Assembly: GCA_903925075.1 (NCBI GenBank)
Contig: CAIYDQ010000275.1
Span: 1 to 39,534 of the forward strand
Direction of reading: 5' to 3'
Origin: an uncultured Geobacter sp.
GTDB lineage: Bacteria > Desulfobacterota > Desulfuromonadia > Geobacterales > Geobacteraceae
DNA: 39,534 nt
The number at the start of each line of letters is the position of its first letter. The first letter of the stretch is position 1. The position numbers and the translations under genes are program-made. Of this stretch, positions 33,993 to 39,534 are shown piece after piece. The notes below the pieces were generated by a model. It had not been told where the DNA came from, ran no database searches, and saw only the letters and a program-made list of their open reading frames with translations.

Positions 33993-36956
33993 TCAGTCGA
34001 GCTGAATGGTCTGGTCGGTGATCTCGGTGAAGCTCACGTCGTGGCTCACCAGGAAAAGCTGGTCGTACCAATGCTCGGTCACCTCTTCCTGGCCGACGTC
34101 GATGGCCCTGAAGGCCTTCGCCAGGTTTTCCCTGCGCTCGGCGTCGAGATTGGAAGTGGGTTCGTCGAAGAAGGCGATCCTGGCGCCGATGGTCTGCAGC
34201 AGGGCCAGCCGCAGCGCGACCACGGCGCTCATCATCTGCCCGCCCGAGAGCTGATCGTCGGTTCGCTCGCGAATTTCCCCCTCGGCCAGATCCTTCAGCA
34301 CGATCTGATAGTTCTCTCCCCAGAAAAGTTCCTCGTCCGACTCGGCGATGCAGCGGTAGATCCGATCCGCGCGAAAGCTGATCTCCTCCCTGAAGCGCTC
34401 GGAAAGCTGGCTGGAGACGTTTTTGAACACCTGGTTGCGCAGGAACTTGACCAGCGTCCCCTGCTCCTGCAGCCGGTCGATGGCCGCCTGCTTCCTGGCG
34501 ATCTCCTCGGCCACGGCTGCTAGCGCGGCGATCTCTCCTTGCAGTCGCGCTATCCCCTCCCCCAAGTTGCCGATCTCAGCCTTCAGCGTCGCCACCGCGC
34601 CGACCAGCGCCTCGCGCTCGATCTTCAGCTCGTCGTGGCGCGGCGCCTGGTAACCCGCCAAAAGCGATTGCAGCTCCTCGCGTTTCCCCGCCAACTCCTG
34701 TCCCAGCTCATGCAGGCGCGCCTGATACCTGGCGAGAGTTTCCAGGCGCTTGTCCAGCTCCTCGGCCGCCTTTTGGTTGGCGATGAAATCGTCCCGGTCG
34801 CTTTGAAACCGCTCCAGCTCCTCGCCCGCGCCCTTGATCTCCTCATCGAGGCCGGCATGCAGTTGCAGCGCCGCTTTTTGCGCTGCAAACTCCGACGCCA
34901 CCTCCTCAAGCCTTACCCGCCTGGCCGCTATCGCCCGCTCGCGCTGCTGCAACCTCTCCCTGTTCGCGGCCAGTTCCCGCTTTTTGCCAGCCAGTGCCTC
35001 GCCGCGCGCGGCGAGATCGGCAAGCTTCAGATCGCAGGCGCGCACCGGTTCTTCCGCCTGATTAACGAGGGCCGCCAGGGATGCTTGCAGCGACACGGTC
35101 GCCGCGTGCCACCCGTCGCTCCAGGCGCAAAGCTCGGCGCGGCGCTCGTGCGGGGCGCCGCCGACAAGAAAGTCGACCTCGTTCGTCTCCGAGGCCGGTT
35201 CCATGGTCAGCCCGGCAGAGGCGAGCCAGCCGTCGAGAGCGGCCCGCAGCACAGCCGGGGCGATCTCCGAGAGCTTTGCGGCGAACTCCTGTTCCAAGGA
35301 TTGCCGCTCGCGCACGCCCTTTTCAAGCTCAAGCCCAACCTGTTCGAAACCGGCCACTTCCCGCGTCGCAGTTTGAGCGGACGTCACCTGCGCGGCGAGG
35401 TCCTTCGTGCGCGCATCCAGGAGCGAGATCTCGGCATCCAGCAGGTCGATGCGCGAGTCGAACACCTCCGCTCCGCCGCCTGCCGCCAAATTCTTGCACG
35501 GTTCGTGGAAAAAAGGGCAGTCGCCGGCGCCGATCTTTTCCCGCCCTTCGATCAGGGAAAGCCTTCTGCCCGAGAGTTCGGCGCGCTCGCCCTGAACCTT
35601 TTCCAATTCGCCCCGGCGGCCGGCCAGTTCGCCGGCCTCGACCTTGAGGGCGCCGCTTCCTTCCAAAAGCAGCCGCCTTTCTTGGGACTGCTCGTCGAGG
35701 GCCGACATCCGGTCCAGCGCCACCAGCAGGTACGGAAGGGCTTTCTCTATGCGATGCATGGGGAGTTGTCGAAAGAGAAGCTCGGAAGCGTGCACGCGGG
35801 CCAACTCCCGGCTCGCCTCGGCTTTACGCTCTAGCACCTCGGCCAGCGAAACGCCAAGCGCCTTCTCCTCAGCCCCGAGACGCGCGGCGTCGGCCTCGAT
35901 GCCGGCAGCGAGATCGGCAAGCTCCCGCGTCTCGATCTCCAGCGCGGCGCGGATAGCCGACTGCTCCTTGTCCAACTCGGCCAGCTTTCGCTCCAAAAGC
36001 AGCTTTTGCTGTTGCTGGGCGCGCAGCAGCTTGAGTTTCCCCTCGGCCGCGTCGTAACATGTTTTCCCCGGATGCGCCGCTGCCAGCACGGCTGCTGCCT
36101 TGGACGACTGGTCCGCCAGCAGTTGCTGGGTGGCGATGTGGTCCTTGCCGGAGGCAACCCGCTCCTCGACCCCCTGCAAGCCGTTTTGCGCGGACTCGAT
36201 CCGCTCCTTTTGCCCGTCCAGACCGGCAAGGATCTCGGTCAGCCGCAGCAAATCGGCCAGTTTCAGTTCCAGCTCGGCGCGCTTGACGGCCAACCCCCGC
36301 GTCAGGCCGGCAAGTTCCAGCTCCTTGGCCGGCAGCACGGCCACCTGCTCCACTTTGCCGGCGACCTCGGCCTGTAGCGTATCGACTTTGGCAAGAATAG
36401 CGCTGGCGAGCGTCTTGGTGCCGTCGAAGGTCTTTCTCCAGGCGTCGATGCCGAGGATCTCGTCGAAGGCGTCCTGGCGCTTGGTCGGCTGCCTGATGAC
36501 GAAGGGGCCGAGGAAATCGTTCTGAAAGGGGCCGATCACCAGCTTGAACTGCTCGGAAAGCGACCTGCCGCCGGAAAGCCCCAAAAGCTTGGCGATGCGC
36601 AGCTCGGTCTCCTGAACGTTCGCGTGTTCCTCCACCTCGAAGGCGCCGTCGCGCTCCTTGGACAAGAGCCACTTGGCGGACGGGCCGACGTTTCTGGTCA
36701 CCTTGTATCTCTCTCCCTCGGCAGGCTCGAAGACCACGCTGATCTCACCTCGTTTGCTGCCGATGCTGAGGAAGCGTTCGGCGCGGGAGACGAAGTCCTG
36801 GGCGCTGACGCCGAAGAGCGCGTAGCCAATCGCCTGAAAGACGGTGCTCTTGCCCGAGCCGTTGGCGCCGGAGAGCACGTTGATGCCGGGAGCGAAAGTG
36901 AGTTCGGTGTCGCGGTGCGACTTTATATTCTTTAGATGCACGGAGACTATGCGCAC
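33993..36956 (-). CDS. sbcC: SbcC/Rad50-type exonuclease ATPase subunit
   Basis: The ATPase half of the SbcCD nuclease that trims hairpins and broken DNA ends. The 987 residues have Walker A GANGSGKST at 30-38, long coiled-coil arms, and at the end signature LSGGQMMSAVVALRL and Walker B IAFFDEPTSNLDAE. The middle of the coil (about residue 480) holds C-PFFHEP-C, where Rad50 proteins have a zinc hook CxxC; six residues between the cysteines is unlike the standard hook. The GTG start (36954-36956) follows GGAGG by six bases and overlaps sbcD by 10 bp, so the two are coupled. Confidence 0.9.
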   Translation of the reverse strand: MRIVSVHLKNIKSHRDTELTFAPGINVLSGANGSGKSTVFQAIGYALFGVSAQDFVSRAERFLSIGSKRGEISVVFEPAEGERYKVTRNVGPSAKWLLSKERDGAFEVEEHANVQETELRIAKLLGLSGGRSLSEQFKLVIGPFQNDFLGPFVIRQPTKRQDAFDEILGIDAWRKTFDGTKTLASAILAKVDTLQAEVAGKVEQVAVLPAKELELAGLTRGLAVKRAELELKLADLLRLTEILAGLDGQKERIESAQNGLQGVEERVASGKDHIATQQLLADQSSKAAAVLAAAHPGKTCYDAAEGKLKLLRAQQQQKLLLERKLAELDKEQSAIRAALEIETRELADLAAGIEADAARLGAEEKALGVSLAEVLERKAEASRELARVHASELLFRQLPMHRIEKALPYLLVALDRMSALDEQSQERRLLLEGSGALKVEAGELAGRRGELEKVQGERAELSGRRLSLIEGREKIGAGDCPFFHEPCKNLAAGGGAEVFDSRIDLLDAEISLLDARTKDLAAQVTSAQTATREVAGFEQVGLELEKGVRERQSLEQEFAAKLSEIAPAVLRAALDGWLASAGLTMEPASETNEVDFLVGGAPHERRAELCAWSDGWHAATVSLQASLAALVNQAEEPVRACDLKLADLAARGEALAGKKRELAANRERLQQRERAIAARRVRLEEVASEFAAQKAALQLHAGLDEEIKGAGEELERFQSDRDDFIANQKAAEELDKRLETLARYQARLHELGQELAGKREELQSLLAGYQAPRHDELKIEREALVGAVATLKAEIGNLGEGIARLQGEIAALAAVAEEIARKQAAIDRLQEQGTLVKFLRNQVFKNVSSQLSERFREEISFRADRIYRCIAESDEELFWGENYQIVLKDLAEGEIRERTDDQLSGGQMMSAVVALRLALLQTIGARIAFFDEPTSNLDAERRENLAKAFRAIDVGQEEVTEHWYDQLFLVSHDVSFTEITDQTIQLD

Positions 36957-38209
36957 GGTGCACCTCCGGCCGAGAGCAGTTCCAGCAATTCCTCGCCTTC
37001 GACGTCGCCTTTGAGCACCAGGTCGCGTATCGCCAGGGAAAGGCGGACCAGTTCCTCCTCCCGCCCCTGGTATTCGCTGTGCCCCTGGATCAGTTCGCCC
37101 AAAACGTCCCGTTCGATCTCGGCGAGGCTTTTCTTGACCTTCTCCTCCCCTCCCCCGCCCGCCACCTGGGAGAGGTGGTTCTTAAGTTCCAGGTGCAGCG
37201 GCTGGCAGCATTCGACAAGAGCCAGCCGCAGCCGCTCGCGGCTAAGCTCGAAGGGGTGGAAGCCGACCTTGCCGATCAGCCTCACCTCGATCAGCGGCGA
37301 GCGCCGGTCCGCGTTCTCCGGCAGTTTTTCCCGTATTCGACAGGCGAAGCGCTCCAGCGCCTCGACCGCGTTGCCCGCGCCGTCCAGATCGACGGTGACG
37401 ACGTGCATCGGGCGCGGCGAAGTACGCCTGAACTCGTGGCTGAAGCGCCCCTGCTCCAGCGTCACCAGGTAATACCCCTTGTCGTAGCGCTCCTCGCCGA
37501 AGTTCACGCAGTCGGGCGAGCCGGGATTGAAGGCGTAGGGGCGGCCCTCCGGCGTCTCAACGATGTACGGCTTGTGGCCGTGGCCGAGCGCCACGTAATC
37601 GAAGCATTCGGCGAGCGGCAGCGCCTCGTCGGGGCGGATGTTGCCGATCTCCACCGGAGAATAGCTCCAGACGCCGACGTGAAAAAGCAGGATGTTCAGT
37701 TCGGTGGTGACCGCCTGGCAGATGCGTTGCACGTGGTTGCCCGCCTGCGAGCCGATATAGCCAAGGCCGTAGACGTTGACCCCGTTGATCTCGATATGAC
37801 CGCCCGCCCCCAGTTCCCGGTCGAAGGGTTCGAAGCGGTAATCCCCTTCCGGGGTGCGCCCCGGCCGCAGCAGGCTGATGTAGCCGAGTTGGGAGAGCGC
37901 CTCCATCCAGGAGACGCTGTCGCGGCGGTGGATCCAGTCGTGGTTTCCCTCGACCGCAAGGCAGGGGATGCCCGCGTCCTTCAGAGGCTGCAGCGTCTCG
38001 ATGGTTTTGGCGAAGGTCTTGGGGAGGATCTGGCCGGTATGGAACAGGTCGCCGCCGATCAGGAAGAAGTCCACCCGTTGGGCCAGCGCGTCGGCGACGA
38101 TCTCAGCGAAAGTAGAGAAAAAGTCCTGGTAGCGCAAGGCGTCGCCGCCGGGCGCGCGGTAGGTCTTGCCGAGGTGGATATCCGAGGTGTGGATGAATCG
38201 AACAGGCAT
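36947..38209 (-). CDS. sbcD: SbcD/Mre11-type exonuclease subunit
   Basis: The nuclease half of SbcCD, a metallophosphoesterase of 420 residues. All Mre11 motifs are visible: HTSDIHLGKTY near the start, GGDLFHTG, VEGNHDW, LLFHVGVWS and LGHGHKPY. The C-terminal part is a cap and SbcC-binding region. The start at 38207-38209 has GGAG nine bases upstream; the longer frame to 38344 includes the promoter region and is not used. It is promoter-proximal in a two-gene operon. Confidence 0.92.
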   Translation of the reverse strand: MPVRFIHTSDIHLGKTYRAPGGDALRYQDFFSTFAEIVADALAQRVDFFLIGGDLFHTGQILPKTFAKTIETLQPLKDAGIPCLAVEGNHDWIHRRDSVSWMEALSQLGYISLLRPGRTPEGDYRFEPFDRELGAGGHIEINGVNVYGLGYIGSQAGNHVQRICQAVTTELNILLFHVGVWSYSPVEIGNIRPDEALPLAECFDYVALGHGHKPYIVETPEGRPYAFNPGSPDCVNFGEERYDKGYYLVTLEQGRFSHEFRRTSPRPMHVVTVDLDGAGNAVEALERFACRIREKLPENADRRSPLIEVRLIGKVGFHPFELSRERLRLALVECCQPLHLELKNHLSQVAGGGGEEKVKKSLAEIERDVLGELIQGHSEYQGREEELVRLSLAIRDLVLKGDVEGEELLELLSAGGAPCA

Positions 38210-38239
38210 GCGGGAAGGCTCCGGGAAAGTGATGTCCCA

Positions 38240-38269
38240 TGTATACCGCCCGCAGCCGGTGCAAGTCAA
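38240..38269 (-). promoter_or_regulatory. Sigma70-type promoter of sbcD-sbcC
   Basis: Minus-strand TTGACT (38264-38269) and TATACA (38240-38245) with an 18-bp G+C-rich spacer, about 30 bp before the sbcD start. No LexA-type palindrome was noticed over it. Confidence 0.55.
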
Positions 38270-38313
38270 GGGCAAGGCTTCGTAATAAAATAGCGCGATC
38301 GTAAGCCATCCGC

Positions 38314-38341
38314 TTGAAATGCAAGTGTTACCCTGTATTCT
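38314..38341 (+). promoter_or_regulatory. Candidate promoter for the unknown 38.4-kb gene
   Basis: TTGAAA (38314-38319) and TATTCT (38336-38341) lie 16 bp apart. A small hairpin, CTTCGCC/GCGAAG (38386-38401), follows in the leader and ends immediately before the AGGAGG ribosome site. Confidence 0.45.
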
Positions 38342-38415
38342 CATCGGATGTGCTTGCGCTAATGTCTAAACAGTAAACCCAACAACTTCGCCAGGGCGAA
38401 GAGAGGAGGTGCAAT

Positions 38416-38844
38416 GTGGGAAAGCAGTTTCAACCAAGAATCCGGCGAAGTTATCGAAGCATGACACCAGCAAAGTTTTACTCTTTCAACCAGAGGGTCA
38501 GAAAAAGGCTGTCCGAACCCTCCAACATTGCTGAATCGGCGTGGGCGGCGAACACGACGCTGCTGTCGTCGTATCTGTCCACGTCGGACAAACACGCTGA
38601 AGTGTACCACGAAGCCGGGTATGGTAGCAGGCTGGTCATTTCAGCGCGCGAGATTCTCCAGGCGCAGTTGATCATCAATCTGGACGAGATCGCGTCGGTG
38701 TTGGAAGCGGAGTCTGTCCGCAATCCGGAAGTGCTTCTCGTCTCGGGGTTCGATCTCACCAAGGAACGAAGAAGCTCCGCCAGGGCAAAGGAAATCGTGC
38801 CCGTATCAGAAGAAGCGAAGGTCAACGCCGCACAATTAGCTTAG
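38416..38844 (+). CDS. Hypothetical protein with overlapping leader frame
   Basis: A 142-residue soluble protein if the GTG at 38416-38418 is the start (six bases after AGGAGG). A second frame uses the ATG two bases earlier (38414) and reads MWESSFNQESGEVIEA before a TGA that overlaps an in-frame ATG (38461, ATGA) of the main frame; starting there the product would be 127 residues beginning MTPAKFYSFNQRVRKRL. Which start is used is not decided by sequence. The rest contains helical segments such as ISAREILQAQLIINLDEIASVLEAE and a Lys/Arg-rich tail. No family is recognised. A strong terminator follows. Confidence 0.6.
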   Translation: MGKQFQPRIRRSYRSMTPAKFYSFNQRVRKRLSEPSNIAESAWAANTTLLSSYLSTSDKHAEVYHEAGYGSRLVISAREILQAQLIINLDEIASVLEAESVRNPEVLLVSGFDLTKERRSSARAKEIVPVSEEAKVNAAQLA

Positions 38845-38859
38845 CACGCACGCACGGAC

Positions 38860-39489
38860 TTAGCGCAAGCACTGGGTTGCCGCAAGGCAACCCGTTTTTT
38901 TTGATTTTGCACGCCCCTTCCCCAGATCCGACTTGACGATCCGCGGGAGCATGTCTCCGGGAGCGCCCCGTTTTTTGTACGACAGCTTGCCACCCACGAT
39001 CAACAACTCATCACCCCCTCCGGACAACTCGTCACCTGCTCCCAGCAACTTGTCACCAGCTCCCGACAACTTGTCACCAGCTCCCGACAACTTGTCACCA
39101 GCTCCCGACAACTTGTCACCTGCTCCCGACAACTTGTCACCTGCTCCCGACAACTTGTCACCCGCTCCCGACAACTTGTCACCCGCTCCCGACAACTTGT
39201 CACCAGCTCCCGACAACTTGTCGCCCGCTCCCGACAACTTGTCACCCGCTCCCGACAACTTGTCACGAGCTCCCGACAACTTGTCGCCCGCTCCCGACAA
39301 CTTGTCGCCCGCTCCCGACAACTTGTCGCCTGCTCCCGACAACTTGTCGCCTGCTCCCGACAACTTGTCGCCTGCTCCCGACAATTTGTCACTCGCTCCT
39401 GGCAGCTCGTCACCCGGAGGGTGTAAAAAGGTTTGTGTAAATGGCCATTCCGGGGTAATCATCTTCCCCCAAGGAGCTGCCATGACCAT
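38860..39489 (-). CDS. Repeat-encoded open frame, probably not a working gene
   Basis: The frame of 209 codons reads about 20 tandem GDKLSGA units followed by KLSYKKRGAPGDMLPRIVKSDLGKG and ends inside the terminator hairpin of the neighbouring plus-strand gene. Its ATG lies inside the transposase start region of the IS element, so if a real gene existed here the IS has replaced its beginning. Variation among units is almost all synonymous in this frame, but it is equally synonymous in the plus-strand frame NLSPAPD. Open frames on both strands result from a stop-free 21-bp unit. Listed only because it would be called by gene finders. Confidence 0.2.
   Translation of the reverse strand: MVMAAPWGKMITPEWPFTQTFLHPPGDELPGASDKLSGAGDKLSGAGDKLSGAGDKLSGAGDKLSGAGDKLSGARDKLSGAGDKLSGAGDKLSGAGDKLSGAGDKLSGAGDKLSGAGDKLSGAGDKLSGAGDKLSGAGDKLSGAGDKLLGAGDELSGGGDELLIVGGKLSYKKRGAPGDMLPRIVKSDLGKGRAKSKKTGCLAATQCLR
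38874..38902 (+). terminator. Rho-independent terminator of the 38.4-kb gene
   Basis: GGGTTGCC pairs perfectly with GGCAACCC around a GCAA tetraloop and is followed by G and eight T residues. It lies 29 bp after the stop codon. Confidence 0.88.
39001..39420. repeat. Minisatellite: 20 tandem copies of a 21-bp unit
   Basis: The unit reads ACAACTTGTCACCAGCTCCCG with variation mostly at two sites (A or G in GTCRCC; A, T or C in the next triplet). The copies are evenly spaced at 21 bp, the inner ones near-identical and the outer two at each end more divergent. Decayed copies can be followed further left at about 38984 and 38951. All reading frames through it are open. The two variable sites are third codon positions in the plus frame NLSPAPD and in the minus frame GDKLSGA. 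The right end stops where the IS element begins. Confidence 0.93.
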
Positions 39490-39534
39490 TGACCTCGCCG
39501 TAATCGATGACCTACTGAAAAAGTATCAGACCCC
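39419..39534 (+). mobile_element. Left end of an IS256-type insertion sequence (cut by window)
   Basis: GGGTGTAAAAAGGTTTGTG at 39419-39437 looks like an IS256-family terminal repeat and is followed at 39482 by a transposase start. The outer end meets the last 21-bp repeat unit. The other terminus and any target-site duplication lie outside the window, so the boundary at 39419 is an estimate. Confidence 0.65.
39482..39534 (+). CDS. IS256 family (mutator-type) transposase, N-terminal fragment in view
   Basis: Seventeen codons are visible, reading MTIDLAVIDDLLKKYQT before the window ends. This matches the usual start of IS256-type transposases in Geobacter-like genomes, as I remember them; the DDE catalytic domain is not in view. 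AAGGAG lies five bases before the ATG. The frame stays open upstream through the IS end and the whole 21-bp repeat array back to an ATG at 38951, so a longer fusion product is formally possible. Confidence 0.7.
   Translation, partial: MTIDLAVIDDLLKKYQT

Noticed and set aside
39001-39420. CRISPR array
   Set aside because: Units are contiguous 21-bp copies with no unique spacers and no cas genes nearby.

Overview
The window looks like chromosomal DNA of a high-G+C member of the Geobacterales (Geobacter/Geomonas/Citrifermentans-like). This is inferred from the genes, not from a database search. Supporting points are a secreted c-type cytochrome, a branched-chain amino acid ABC operon joined to a phenylacetate-CoA ligase and an ACT protein, a DHH-CBS-nucleotidyltransferase fusion, the order M50 protease-trpS-scpA-scpB, frequent TTG/GTG starts with good Shine-Dalgarno sites, and an IS256-type transposase. 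No rRNA, tRNA, CRISPR array or prophage was seen.

Layout. 1-282: monoheme cytochrome c cut by the window edge. 437-8021, minus strand: one apparent transcript paaK - ACT - livK - livK - livH - livM - livG - livF, driven by a good sigma70-type promoter at 8077-8106. 8416-9656, plus strand: small four-helix membrane protein and a DUF72 protein, ending at a two-way terminator shared with ackA (minus). 11263-11430: 2[4Fe-4S] ferredoxin, followed by two terminators facing each other. 11634-25237, minus strand: housekeeping genes (gltX, yacG, SPOR protein, argS, a 54-residue Cys-rich protein, ftsB-like, UDP-xylose pathway pair uxs/ugd, rsmA, tsaD, PIN-PhoH ATPase, cysteine desulfurase-like protein, DHH phosphoesterase, small exported glycine-rich protein). 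25528-32303, minus strand: DHH-CBS-tRNA nucleotidyltransferase, MEMO-family protein, scpB, scpA, trpS, site-2 protease. 32418-38209: EamA exporter, a plus-strand membrane protein, and sbcD-sbcC. 38416-39534: an unknown small protein, a 20-copy 21-bp minisatellite, and the left end of an IS256-type element.

How the genes fit together. The first operon pairs solute uptake (two near-identical binding proteins) with CoA activation of an aryl or acyl acid, so it may import and activate the same class of compound. Much of the rest is translation (gltX, argS, trpS, tsaD, rsmA, tRNA 3'-end synthesis), chromosome upkeep (scpAB, sbcCD) and envelope or division (ftsB-like, SPOR, ugd/uxs).

The least ordinary part is the right end. 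There a 21-bp repeat varies almost only at codon third positions of one frame pair. It abuts an IS256-type end and is open in frame with the transposase start.
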